A stretch of DNA of 64,000 nucleotides from Bacilli bacterium (GCA_900772415.1 CAAHEC010000022.1:1-64000); one strand, 5' to 3'. Counted from the stretch's first letter, positions 35,677 to 45,090 are shown. Notes: generated by a model from the sequence alone, not told the origin. Numbers and translations: made by a program.

Positions 35677-37464
35677 TCCACCAGAACCAAATGAATCTAA
35701 TTCTGCTTCTGTTAAGGTAACATCTATTCTCATTCTTCTACTACCACAAACAAGTAGGGCTTCACCTTGATTATATCTTTTAATGCTTTCTTTTTCTTGT
35801 TCATTAAGGTCTATTAACATTGCTAAATCTTCGGCTCCCTGCTTTTTAAGACCCATTATCAAATAATAAGAAGCATTATCAAATATAGCCTTTCCTTGAG
35901 TTAAAACTGCCTGATCAGCAAAATCAGATGGTTGCTGCGTAATAAGTAATGTACCACTATTATATTTTCTAGCACGTCTTTGTATTTGTGCTAAAAAGTC
36001 AGCTCCTATCGTATTATTACCGGATAATAATATATGTGCTTCATCAACCATCATTACAGTGTTAATAGATCTATCTAAGCAGTGACTCCATGCATATTTT
36101 AATATATTAAAGAAAAGAGCATTTCTAATATTTTCATCTGCATTCATTAAGTCCCTTATGTTAAACACAATAAATTTAGTTTGAGGATGAATCGTTGTAT
36201 GTCCATCAAAATAGAATTTCAATTCTTTTACAAGCGGTCTTATTTTTAATTCTAGTCTTTCTAGTATATCTCTTTCATGAGTTAATTGATCACCATAAGC
36301 TTCTAATTTTCTTATTAAAGTTTCGTACAAATCAGAAAATGTTGGATATTGTTCTGATGTTAGATTAGAAAAATCACTTTCAAATGATATTCCAAAACGT
36401 TGATATGTCATTTGAGCAATTTCACTGAACATCGTTAAAACATCTTCTGTAATTGTTGGATCATAATACTTCATAAAAGCTTTTAAAAATTGTAACGTTT
36501 TAGTAAGAACTGTATATCCTAATCCATTTTTCAAATCTTCTTCATCAGCCTCTAATATTACCTCAAGAGGATTAATCATACCAAATTCTCCACCCTTACC
36601 TAAATCTATGAAATCTCCTTGCATACGAGATGCCATTTCTTCAAGTTCTCCTTCTGGATCAATTACAACTGTCTTATAACCATTTCTTATATATGTTCTT
36701 AAAAGTAATTTGGCTGCCGTCGATTTACCACTTCCTGTTGTACCAAGTATAATCATGTTAGCATTATTACGATTAAACTCTTTTCTTGTTTGATATAAAA
36801 ATTGGTTAAATAATATAACTCCCCCAGAAAAATCAGTGCCTAAAAGGCATGATGGTCCTGGATCCTTTAAGCTATCAAAAATAAATGGATACATAGCTGC
36901 TATGGTAGGAGTTGTAATTGGCGTTCCAATTTGTTCTTCTATATCTTGTTTAGGAAATATAGGTAAAATCGATTTAAGAACCTTTCTTTGCTCAAATCTT
37001 AAAGGTATTGCTCTTAAATCCATCGCTGATAAATAGTTTTTTATCTGTAATTTTTTTTGTTCTAATTGTTCTTTAGAATCAGCTGTTACAACAACATGCA
37101 TTTGAAAATCAAAAATCTTAGACTGATTAGTTGTAATCATTTGAATAAAATCATTTAAAGAATCATAATCTTGTCTTAATTGTTCTTGTGCAGTTTTATC
37201 GTTTTCTTTTTCGTAAGCTGTTTTTAATTCTGCCAATTGTTTATTAAGCATTTTTGACATAACCGAAAATGGTAATGGAATATGCTTAATAACTACTTTA
37301 ACACCTGAATTATTTGTTATATCAGATAAAAAGCCAGGACTTATCCATCTAGGATATGAAATAACAGTTAAAATAGTACACCATTTATCACTTATTATAA
37401 ATTCCGATGGTTTAAACTCTAATCCCTTAGGTGCAAGTTCTTTTTTTATATTAATATTTGCCAT
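35668..37464 (-). CDS. virB4: VirB4-family secretion ATPase, ATPase part only
   Basis: 598 residues. Walker A is GTTGSGKST near residue 240, Walker B is VMMVDEAHILL near 467, followed by RRARKYNSGTLLITQQPSD. VirB4 energises pilus and channel assembly at the inner face of the membrane. Full-size VirB4 proteins are about 780-830 residues; here the N-terminal domain typical of the family appears to be on a separate gene just upstream, whose stop overlaps this start by one base. The N-terminal 200 residues still carry the second half of the VirB4-N region. Confidence 0.93.
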   Translation of the reverse strand: MANINIKKELAPKGLEFKPSEFIISDKWCTILTVISYPRWISPGFLSDITNNSGVKVVIKHIPLPFSVMSKMLNKQLAELKTAYEKENDKTAQEQLRQDYDSLNDFIQMITTNQSKIFDFQMHVVVTADSKEQLEQKKLQIKNYLSAMDLRAIPLRFEQRKVLKSILPIFPKQDIEEQIGTPITTPTIAAMYPFIFDSLKDPGPSCLLGTDFSGGVILFNQFLYQTRKEFNRNNANMIILGTTGSGKSTAAKLLLRTYIRNGYKTVVIDPEGELEEMASRMQGDFIDLGKGGEFGMINPLEVILEADEEDLKNGLGYTVLTKTLQFLKAFMKYYDPTITEDVLTMFSEIAQMTYQRFGISFESDFSNLTSEQYPTFSDLYETLIRKLEAYGDQLTHERDILERLELKIRPLVKELKFYFDGHTTIHPQTKFIVFNIRDLMNADENIRNALFFNILKYAWSHCLDRSINTVMMVDEAHILLSGNNTIGADFLAQIQRRARKYNSGTLLITQQPSDFADQAVLTQGKAIFDNASYYLIMGLKKQGAEDLAMLIDLNEQEKESIKRYNQGEALLVCGSRRMRIDVTLTEAELDSFGSGGGL

Positions 37465-38009
37465 TATGATAACACCGTCCCAAATTCAGTTTTTTCTCCT
37501 CCGTTTAAGAAATTATCTAGTATACTTCTTAAATCATCATTATTAGCTTGACTAGATGAAAGTCCTGCATTAGCTAAACCATTTATCATAAGCCTTATTT
37601 TCTTTTGTATCATATCAACATTCTTATCTTTAAATAGGAAATAGAACTCAACATCAGAAACATTATCATTAAAATCCTCAGCCTTACTTAAATCTTGATT
37701 AATAAGCTTTCTTATAACTGGATTTTGAGCACTGTTATACATCATTTGAAGTTCAGCTATATAGACTGATATATCAACTGGTCTATCCGCTATAACAAGC
37801 CAAAATTCAAAATCAAGGGTGTTATAAAAGTCCTTTAATCCATCTATAACACCAAATTGTTCATTTTCTTCCATAATAAATATGTTTTTTGGGGCAACCT
37901 TAACACCTGCAACCTTAAATCCACTATCAAGCTCTATCATATTATTAATAATAGCTTTAACAGGAACAAAACTTTCAGTAGTAGAACTATTTGTACTCAT
38001 CTTTAGCAC
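37464..38009 (-). CDS. Separate VirB4 N-terminal-like (TraC-type) protein
   Basis: 181 residues starting at GTG (an ATG three codons later is also possible). FVPVKAIINNMIELDSGFKVAGVKVAPKN followed by NEQFGVIDGLKDF is the pattern at the N-terminus of TraC/VirB4 ATPases. There is no ATPase motif. It overlaps the upstream gene by 23 bases and virB4 by one, so the three are translationally coupled. A split VirB4, with the two parts made in equal amounts, is the simplest reading. It could act as an adaptor between the membrane subunits and the ATPase. Confidence 0.75.
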   Translation of the reverse strand: MLKMSTNSSTTESFVPVKAIINNMIELDSGFKVAGVKVAPKNIFIMEENEQFGVIDGLKDFYNTLDFEFWLVIADRPVDISVYIAELQMMYNSAQNPVIRKLINQDLSKAEDFNDNVSDVEFYFLFKDKNVDMIQKKIRLMINGLANAGLSSSQANNDDLRSILDNFLNGGEKTEFGTVLS

Positions 38010-38304
38010 ACCATCCTTTCCAAATTAATTGATTTTTATCTTTAAAGTAAAAATTACGTACATTTTGTATAACACACAAAACATTGTGATAATTTGCCAC
38101 TGGAATTACTAAAAATGCACATACAAGAAGTGGTAATAAAACCATTACTCCTGCAAACAAACTATCCGGTTGAATGGCTAAAAACAAAATAAATGTTATT
38201 CCCGCTCCAACAGACGCTATAATTAAATCAATAGGTCTAAAAATATTAAATATCAATTGCCCTCTTTTAGAATTAGCTGCTATTAAATATTGTCCATTAT
38301 TCAT
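37987..38304 (-). CDS. PrgI/VirB3-like membrane protein
   Basis: 105 residues with two membrane helices (about 25-45 and 51-70) and a soluble basic-aromatic tail (NVRNFYFKDKNQLIWKGW). This is the PrgI/TcpE/VirB3 layout. In other Gram-positive secretion systems such a protein lies directly before VirB4, as here, and helps dock VirB4 at the membrane. The assignment is based on layout and gene order more than on motifs. Confidence 0.75.
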   Translation of the reverse strand: MNNGQYLIAANSKRGQLIFNIFRPIDLIIASVGAGITFILFLAIQPDSLFAGVMVLLPLLVCAFLVIPVANYHNVLCVIQNVRNFYFKDKNQLIWKGWCAKDEYK

Positions 38305-38320
38305 TTTTTATTTCTCCCTT

Positions 38321-40901
38321 TTACTCTTTTTTAGTTTCTAAACTTTTATTATATTTGTCTTTGGCTTTAGAAGCTTTAGTACTAATTATTTCTTTAATTT
38401 CCTCAAATTTAAGCTTAGCATCAGGTTCAGCAAGATTATAAGTTTTTCCATCGATTTTAACTTCATAAGGATTTTCTTTTGAAGTAGAAATTTTTCCTTC
38501 ATCATTAATTTTATAAACTTCTGATGTTTTGAATTTGTTTTCATAATCTGCTGCCTGTTTTTTCCAAGCATCAAGTTCTTGCTTAGATTTCTCATAGTTT
38601 TCTTTAATCTCATTTACTCCAGTCTGTTTTTCTATCTGATCAACAACTGATACGGCATTATTATAATTTTGTTGTTCCTGTTTAATCCCAGAAATACAAT
38701 TATTTGAAGTTTCAACAGCCTGTTTATATTGTACATTATAAGATGCCAATCTATTTTGTTCTTCAGGAGTTAATTTAGAACGTTCTTGATTTGATAAATA
38801 TTGATAATCACTACTATTAGTTATTTTTAATATTGTATTTTTAGCATCTTCTCTTTGATTGGCAAGAGATTCTACTTTTTTAATAGTATTTTGAGCATTT
38901 TGATAATCAGTATTTGCATTTAATTTTTGTACGGCATCATTATATGCACCTATTCCTTCAGAATAATCTCTCGAAATAGAACTGATTTTTTGTAAACAAT
39001 TTTCATAGGATTGAACATCTTTTTCAACATTACTTGCAACAGCAGATTTAATAGCTAATTTACCTTGCAAAGTTGTATTTTGTAAAGCATACTCCGCAGC
39101 TGAATTTGCTATAACTTTTCCGCCAGCATCAACAACTTGACCATTTCCATTTAAGGAAAGTTTTCCCATCGATCCATTTACCATGTTAGTACCAATTTGT
39201 TCAAAAGCACCCAATTCTGTAGTAGCAGTGCCTATTGCTTGATTTATTTCCTTAGGGCCTCTAGGATTAACATAAACATCTTCACCATTAGGTCCTTTAA
39301 CTTTTAATCTATCACCATCATTGCCATATGAAACATCCTTGTATAATTTTTTAGCTTCTGCATTATTTTCAGCCATTTCTTTTCTCTTTTGCCTTGCTTC
39401 TTGAGTGTTTCCTATTTTTTCATTATAATCATTAGCTTTACGTTCGGCTTTTTCTTTTAAAGCATCGTTTAAACTTTTAGCTTCTGGATTAATATTCAAT
39501 CTTCCAGCCATATAACCACTAGCAATATCTTTAAATAAACCTTCAGAATCTTTTCCATAATTATTTGCTTTAGAAAGTTTTGCTGCTGCACTTCCAGCTC
39601 TCCATAAACTTTGTTTTTTTTGATTAGAATTAGGGTTATTTTTCAATTCTTTATTCGCCTTATGGGCTTCTTTCATACCACCTAAACGTGCTGCCGTATT
39701 TCTTACTCTATTACCTAAAAAGTTTTTACCTTTTTGTTTACCGAATTTTTTGGCACCTTCCAATCCTTTTGATATAGCTCCTCCAACAAGAGCCGCAGAG
39801 CCAAGTTTTTTACCTAACCCACCTAAACCTGCAGATTCTCCTTCAACTCCAACCATATCTCCAATCCATTTTGGTGCTTTTTTTGCAAATATTAATATTG
39901 CTAATACTGCTACTAATTTTCCTAAAAATCCAAGAGAATCTAAACTTGCTGTATTTAATATACTAATTAATAAAGTCATAAGAGTTAGTATAGCTATTTT
40001 TATAAATAAACTCACATAAGTCTTTCCAACCGTTTGTAACCATTTTTTAAAAGGACCTGACTGTACAGATTTTGGATCTATCATTGTCACTATAAAAAGT
40101 GGAGATATAATTTGTAGTACCGCAAGTTCTACAGCTCTAATAGCTATATCTAACCCCATACTTGCTAAAACATATGTTATAAAAATACCCGCTGCAAAAG
40201 TAACAATGAACATATAATTGTACACAAAAATAGTTTCTGAATCACCATCGTCATTTGTGTCAACTTTTTTTGAAGTTCCTATATATTTTGACAAAGTAGT
40301 AAACATTCCTTCATTGCCAGTAAGTACATCATCATTATAAGCTTCTATCGCCTTTTTGCAGTTTCCGTCACATTTATCGGCATATGGACCGTTTATTTTA
40401 TAGCCTTCCTTAACATCATAAGTCGCAAAATTTTTATCAGGATATACTAGAGAACTAACTACTATTTTTTTTAGTTCTTTTCCAGGATTTTCGGCTTTTG
40501 CAGAAGATCTCAAAAAAAGTTTCTGAATATAATTACCCTCCACTATAGTACTCTGAATTTTATAAGCCTCTGTAAAAAGTCTTGGAGTAAGCACTAATAA
40601 GACAAACATTAAAACAAAATTTCTTAAAACCGGTAAAAATCCATTTTTACTATCTGTTAACTTATCTGGGTTTATTATTGCATTAACTAATATAATAGCA
40701 ATTCTAAATAATGCAAAAATACTTATTACAACATAAGTACTTTTCATAACAGATTTTATAGCATCTGAACTAAAAAATTCTAGTTTAGAAAAATCAACAA
40801 TTAAGTTGTATAAATCATCAACAAGAGCAAATGCTATAGAATCAATCCATATACCAATAAATCTTGGTATCGCTACCCAACTAAATAAAATCTTAATCAT
40901 A
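38321..40901 (-). CDS. VirB6/TrbL-like channel protein with a long coiled-coil domain
   Basis: 859 residues from the ATG at 40901, chosen for AGGAGGAATT just upstream. The first 350 residues hold about six to seven membrane helices and an exported loop with four cysteines region (CDGNCKKA near 180), typical of VirB6-type channel proteins. Residues 390-859 are a long charged region with heptad-like stretches and repeated Lys/Glu/Gln/Asn, absent from ordinary VirB6. Cytoplasmic location of that tail is likely but not proven. It lies 16 bases before the PrgI-like gene. Confidence 0.8.
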
Positions 40902-40908
40902 ATTCCTC

Positions 40909-41313
40909 CTAAAAACAAACGCCTATTCCAAACCAACTACTTACAGTTTCAATAATTAGTGGTAAAAACATCAAAAAAACAAACGCTAATGTTCTTTTAA
41001 ATGTTGAATTTGCAGCCTTCTTTATGGCATCTGAATCAGAAGCAATTATAGCTTTAAAAAAATCAATCATAGTCATCAATATAACTAAGGCAGGAGAAAA
41101 AATCATTATCATTTTCCAGTATTTTTGTATAAACTCTTTTAATGTATCATCGCAAACTTCTTCTGTTCCTAGTACGCTACTCGTAGTAGTTTCATCTTCT
41201 AAAACATAAAAGTTACTACCATATGATTTATAATTAGCAGCAGACACCTTATTTGGCGTTAATGCAAATAAGCATAATAAACTTATAAATAAAATAATTA
41301 GCTTCGCTCTCAT
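40909..41313 (-). CDS. VirB2-like membrane protein with signal peptide
   Basis: 134 residues. A cleavable signal peptide (LIILFISLLCLFALTPNKVSA, then ANYKSY) and two membrane helices (about 70-90 and 108-126) with a short polar loop rich in Asp, Lys and Ala. Three cysteines are present. This matches the VirB2/TrbC layout, although VirB2 pilins are usually shorter. It lies seven bases before VirB6 and downstream of a partial terminator, so it is expected at a lower level than the first gene. Confidence 0.7.
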   Translation of the reverse strand: MRAKLIILFISLLCLFALTPNKVSAANYKSYGSNFYVLEDETTTSSVLGTEEVCDDTLKEFIQKYWKMIMIFSPALVILMTMIDFFKAIIASDSDAIKKAANSTFKRTLAFVFLMFLPLIIETVSSWFGIGVCF

Positions 41314-41364
41314 ATCAACACTCCATCCATCTTATCAGTTATTATCATAACATTTTTTTATTAA

Positions 41365-41402
41365 AAAAAAAAGCATATTAATTAAAAATATACTTTTTTA
41401 TT
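41365..41402 (-). terminator. Terminator/attenuator after the first pilin-like gene
   Basis: The minus-strand stem AGTATATT-TTTAATT-AATATGCT (one G-U pair) is followed by ten T. It lies between the two VirB2-like genes. Confidence 0.7.
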
Positions 41403-41427
41403 ATTTTTATTTTAAAAAATTGTTAAA

Positions 41428-41766
41428 TTAGTCAACAGAAACATCTGGAATTCTAGCGTCTGCTTTTCTATAACAATTAGCATAACTAGAAACTGTAGTT
41501 CCAAGAAGTCCCATTATACCAATTATTAACCAAGGTAATAAGAATATAATAACAGCAGATAAAACTTTTTTAAATAATAAAGTTTGCTTTTTCTTAATCT
41601 CATCATCTTTTCCTGAAGTTATTGACTTAAATAAGTCAATTGATCCCCATAATATTAAAGCAACTGGAACTGCCCATTGAATAACTGTTATAATAAGCTT
41701 GAATATTGACATAAACTGAGTGACATCAGCACCACCAATTTGACATTCTGATACTAAAACAAACAT
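41428..41766 (-). CDS. VirB2/TrbC-like pilin-type protein, first gene of the secretion locus
   Basis: 112 residues with two membrane helices (about 20-45 and 66-90) separated by a charged loop KSITSGKDDEIKKKQTLLFKK. This is the layout of VirB2/TrbC-like subunits in Gram-positive secretion systems; no clear signal peptide is cut. A strong AGGAGGAG site and a near-consensus promoter precede it, and a terminator follows at once, so it should be the most abundant product, as expected for a pilus or channel subunit. Confidence 0.75.
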   Translation of the reverse strand: MFVLVSECQIGGADVTQFMSIFKLIITVIQWAVPVALILWGSIDLFKSITSGKDDEIKKKQTLLFKKVLSAVIIFLLPWLIIGIMGLLGTTVSSYANCYRKADARIPDVSVD

Positions 41767-41795
41767 ATCTTTCTCCTCCTATCTTTATATCTCAT

Positions 41796-41824
41796 ATATT
41801 AAACTATTTTTCTTTGTTTGTCAA
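41796..41824 (-). promoter_or_regulatory. Main promoter of the secretion locus
   Basis: On the minus strand TTGACA (41824..41819), 17 bases, TAATAT (41801..41796). Confidence 0.8.
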
Positions 41825-41932
41825 TTAATATAGCAAATTAAAAATATAAATATACAAAAAAACGTTAAGTTTAAAATATTTTATTTGTATAATATATAAA
41901 TAAGTGATAAAATTATTTTAGGTGATGTATTA

Positions 41933-42349
41933 ATGAAAAGAGTTTTAAAATTAAGTATATTTTTACTTACTATCGCTTTGTTAGTTTGTGGATGTACAAA
42001 GAAAAATCATATTAAAGAAATTACTTTAGATGAGTTTAAGAAAAAAATAGAAAATAAAGAAAGTTTTGCTATTTATATAGGAAATGAGGGCTGTTCACAT
42101 TGTATAAGTTATAAGCCTACACTTGAAAAAGTTTTAAATAAATATGATATTGATATATATCATATAGATAATAGTAAATTAAGTAGTAGTGAATATGCTG
42201 AGTTTAGAAAATATATAAATATTTCTGGAACTCCTACCGTTTGCTTTATAACTAATGGTGAAGAAGAAACCACATTAAATAGAATAAGTGGTGAAGTATC
42301 ATTAGAAACTACTATAGAAAGATTTAAAAGTAATGGTTATATAAAGTAG
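41933..42349 (+). CDS. Thioredoxin-fold lipoprotein
   Basis: 138 residues. A lipoprotein signal ends at lipobox VCGC (Cys21). The mature part is a thioredoxin fold with redox motif CSHC (about 55-58) and the cis-proline SGTPTVCF. It probably catalyses disulfide exchange outside the membrane. It is divergent from the secretion locus, many of whose exported proteins contain cysteines, so it may serve them; this is inference. RBS GGTGATG. Confidence 0.85.
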   Translation: MKRVLKLSIFLLTIALLVCGCTKKNHIKEITLDEFKKKIENKESFAIYIGNEGCSHCISYKPTLEKVLNKYDIDIYHIDNSKLSSSEYAEFRKYINISGTPTVCFITNGEEETTLNRISGEVSLETTIERFKSNGYIK

Positions 42350-42375
42350 AAAGTTTAAAACTTTCTACTTTTTTT
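42346..42375 (+). terminator. Terminator after the thioredoxin-like gene
   Basis: GTAGAAAG-TTTAAAA-CTTTCTAC followed by seven T. Confidence 0.88.
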
Positions 42376-42383
42376 GTTATATA

Positions 42384-42413
42384 AAAAGGAAAAACATAAT
42401 TATTTTTCCTTTA
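42384..42413 (-). terminator. Terminator after uppS
   Basis: The minus-strand stem AAAGGAAAAA and TTTTTCCTTT is followed by TTATAT and overlaps the uppS stop. Confidence 0.7.
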
Positions 42414-43110
42414 CTCCGCCAAATCTTCTATCTCTTTTATTATATGAATCAAGTGCTTTATCAAATTCTTTTTCGTCGAAATCAGGCCACAAAGTATCTG
42501 TGAAATAAAGCTCTGCATAAGCCATTTGCCATAACATAAAATTACTTATTCTATATTCACCACTAGTTCTTATCAATAAATCTATAGGAGGTAAATCATT
42601 AAATAAATATTTGTTAAACATATCTTTATTAATATCTTTTATATCTATATTTCCATTTACTACTTCTTTTGATATTTTTTTAGTAGCTTCTACTATTTCA
42701 TCTTGGCCACCATAATTTAAGCAAATATTAAAAATTCCATTTTTATTATCTTTTGTATCTTCCATCATTTTATCCATTTGTTTTATTACTTTATCGCTAA
42801 GCTTTTCTTTTACACCAGAAAATATAACTTTAACATTTTTTTTCTTAACTACTTCAAAATTTTCTTTAAATGCTTTAATAAAAAGATTCATTAAGTAGTC
42901 AACTTCTTCTTTATCTCTTTTCCAGTTTTCTGTTGAAAATGCAAATACACTTAATATTTTAATATGTTTATCATAAACATATTCAGATATTTTTTTTAGT
43001 GCCTCAGCACCTTTTTTATGACCATTAGTGCGTTTTAATCCTCTATTTTTAGCCCATCTTCCATTACCATCCATTATGATAGCTACATGACTCGGAACCT
43101 TATATTCCAT
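42400..43110 (-). CDS. uppS: Undecaprenyl diphosphate synthase
   Basis: 236 residues, cis-prenyltransferase. The signature region is VAIIMDGNGRWAKNRGL with catalytic Asp in MDGNGRWA, followed by GHKKGAEAL; the C-terminal RTSGEYRISNFMLWQMAYAELYF is also diagnostic. It condenses isopentenyl diphosphate onto farnesyl diphosphate to make the C55 carrier used by wall, teichoic-type and polysaccharide pathways in this window. cdsA, the common neighbour, is absent. Monocistronic. Confidence 0.97.
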   Translation of the reverse strand: MEYKVPSHVAIIMDGNGRWAKNRGLKRTNGHKKGAEALKKISEYVYDKHIKILSVFAFSTENWKRDKEEVDYLMNLFIKAFKENFEVVKKKNVKVIFSGVKEKLSDKVIKQMDKMMEDTKDNKNGIFNICLNYGGQDEIVEATKKISKEVVNGNIDIKDINKDMFNKYLFNDLPPIDLLIRTSGEYRISNFMLWQMAYAELYFTDTLWPDFDEKEFDKALDSYNKRDRRFGGVKEK

Positions 43111-43634
43111 TTTATTACCTCCAAACCGTTAAATAGAGTATAACATAAATAATAAAATAAATATAGTAAATTTAAATTATTTAAAAGAATAGCAACATCT
43201 TTTGACGTTATAAACGAATATTGTTAATAAAATTTATTATAAAATTACCCGTTTTCCATTACGCTTTTCATTTTTTTCTTACAATTAACCATTTTTCTTA
43301 CATTTCAATCATTCTTGTTTTAATTGTTATTAATGTTTTATTAATTACCTTAGCTATTTCCTCTTGTTTAATACTAGAATTAACTTTATAATTTTTATTA
43401 TTACTTGTTCCTCTAAAGTGCAATTTTTACACTTTAAAATCACGTAATTGCACTTTAAAAAACTTTTCAAATAAACTATATAAATTTGTAAAAAACTTAT
43501 AAATTAAATAAAATTGAAGTTCTTTTGAAGATTATGATTTAATAGTACTATTATCTCTTTTCTACTTTTTAAAATCTAAAACCTGATTTGGATGTAATTT
43601 TTTTAATAAATCTCTCGATTCCATATTACATATC
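43111..43634. other. Gene-poor 524-base stretch with decay products
   Basis: Most of this is A+T-rich and without an intact gene. Repeats of TTTAAAGTG occur at about 43430-43460. A 20-codon reading frame on the minus strand (43624..43562, MESRDLLKKLHPNQ) follows the AbiE toxin gene; it has no good ribosome site. The remains of a winged-helix gene lie at 43204-43420 and are listed separately. Confidence 0.6.
43204..43420 (-). pseudogene. Decayed winged-helix DNA-binding domain
   Basis: Reading the minus strand through a frameshift and three in-frame stops gives LEEQVIIKIIKL, SSIKQEEIAKVINKTLITI, KTRMIEM-stop-EKWLIVRKK-stop-KA-stop-WKTG. This is the helix-turn-helix and wing of proteins such as the C-terminal part of AlbA_2/Schlafen-type regulators (EEIAK, K-R-ELE, KGLIxR, G-W). 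No intact N-terminus is seen. It suggests that the AbiE island has lost genes. Confidence 0.5.
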
Positions 43635-44471
43635 CTATATTCCAACAAGTTCAAATTGTTCAATCATTATTTCTAAACAATCCATTATTTCATCAAATTC
43701 TATACCATCTGCATAAGCAAAGTTCTTTTGATATTTATTCCATCTTTTTTTTAAAGCTTCACTATTTCTAATAATATCTAAAGCTTCAAATGGATTATCA
43801 TTATATTCTCTCTTAGAAAATGTCTTATCAATAGCTTTTCTAAAATGATCTAGATTAATATTCTTCCAATTTTTTGTATAAATTAAATAAATATCATAAA
43901 AATCTTTTGTCCTTCCATTTACTTCAAGTCTATTTAATATCGTTTCAATTTTTTCTGCTAAAACAGTTTCAATATTATACGCATATAAATTTATATAATA
44001 GTCACCTAATAATGGTGAATATTTATACCTAATTTCTTTAGGAGTTATTGGATCACCTGTAGCAACATCAATATGTATTGGCTCATTAATTTCATCATAA
44101 TTAACCATCATATTAACTCTAAAACCACCATATTCATCCTCGTCCCTAATAGGTACTATACCAGTATAGTTTATCTTCGCATTATCATTTATATCAATTA
44201 AAATAATTTCTTTAATCATCTTAATTATTGTTTCTTCATCAAAATTAGCATTTCTAAAAGCGGTATCTATATCCACTGTTGTTCTATTTTCCACACCAAA
44301 TAAAGTACTTAAATAAAATCCACCTTTTAAAATAAAATTATCTCTATATTTACTTTTAGAAAGTCTTTCTAAGAATCTATCATACATGTAAAGTCTAAGC
44401 AATAAATTAAAATTTATGTTTTTTTCTTTTGATACATTTCTAAGTTTAGCTTTTAATTGCATACTATTCAT
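43635..44471 (-). CDS. abiEii: AbiEii/AbiGii-family nucleotidyltransferase toxin
   Basis: 278 residues. The nucleotidyltransferase motifs are KGGFYLSTLFG followed by TTVDIDTAF; further on AYNIETVLAEKIETILNR and GRTKDFYDIYLIY are characteristic of AbiEii. Toxins of this family modify tRNA or other targets with nucleotides and cause growth arrest after phage infection; the antitoxin does not bind the toxin directly (type IV). It overlaps abiEi by eight bases, as usual for the pair. Confidence 0.9.
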   Translation of the reverse strand: MNSMQLKAKLRNVSKEKNINFNLLLRLYMYDRFLERLSKSKYRDNFILKGGFYLSTLFGVENRTTVDIDTAFRNANFDEETIIKMIKEIILIDINDNAKINYTGIVPIRDEDEYGGFRVNMMVNYDEINEPIHIDVATGDPITPKEIRYKYSPLLGDYYINLYAYNIETVLAEKIETILNRLEVNGRTKDFYDIYLIYTKNWKNINLDHFRKAIDKTFSKREYNDNPFEALDIIRNSEALKKRWNKYQKNFAYADGIEFDEIMDCLEIMIEQFELVGI

Positions 44472-45090
44472 AAAATAACTCCATAAAATCCATCACTTCT
44501 TTTTTGATTCCCATTTTATCAGCATATTTAGAAATTTTAATAAGATCTTTATCTTTTCTTTTTATATATTCTCTAATACTATACTTAACAAACTCTGAAT
44601 CCATCCTATTTTTAGATCTAATAATATCACATATGCATCTTTCAATATCATATACTTTTACTTTATTACCCATTGGAGTATCAACCTGCATTAGCCCAAG
44701 TTCATAGATATCTCTATTAACATAAAAAACATTATGATTTTTGATTTTATAATTAAAATAATTATTTGGCACCGTTATATCGTATTTATCATTTGGTGCT
44801 TTAATAGAAAGTCCATGAAAATAAAGTGCAGTCATATGTGAATAAACTATATTAGGAAGTTCTAAACTAAAAACAAAATAATTATCTTCTATTTTACTGG
44901 AATCAATATAAATTCCATTACCAACTTTTTCTATCATACCTTTCTCTTTCATAATATTTAAATACATTCTATGAATTCCAAGGTTAGATAGTTCTTTTGA
45001 AGTAACATAGCCATTATTCATTTGCATAATAGAATTAATAGTTTCTATATTACTTTGATTTTTAAATTCCTCTATTGTAATTCTTTCCAC
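44464..45090 (-). CDS. abiEi: AbiEi-family antitoxin and repressor
   Basis: 208 residues from GTG at 45090, with GGAGGGG six bases upstream. Upstream in-frame codons lie in the promoter and are not translated. The N-terminal winged helix (NNGYVTSKELSNLGIHRMYL) binds DNA; the C-terminal part (ALYFHGLSIKAPNDKYDITVP; KVYDIERCICDIIR) is the usual AbiEi antitoxin domain. It represses its own operon, probably through the 16-base inverted repeat around the promoter. Confidence 0.9.
   Translation of the reverse strand: MERITIEEFKNQSNIETINSIMQMNNGYVTSKELSNLGIHRMYLNIMKEKGMIEKVGNGIYIDSSKIEDNYFVFSLELPNIVYSHMTALYFHGLSIKAPNDKYDITVPNNYFNYKIKNHNVFYVNRDIYELGLMQVDTPMGNKVKVYDIERCICDIIRSKNRMDSEFVKYSIREYIKRKDKDLIKISKYADKMGIKKEVMDFMELFYE

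Noticed and set aside
28913..41766. Integrative and conjugative element
   Set aside because: No relaxase, integrase, excisionase, single-strand-binding gene or direct repeats were seen around the T4SS genes, and composition matches the flanks. It remains possible that such genes lie beyond the window.
43420..43465. TTTAAAGTG-type repeats as a regulatory array
   Set aside because: Only two or three imperfect copies inside a decayed gene; more likely chance in A+T-rich DNA.
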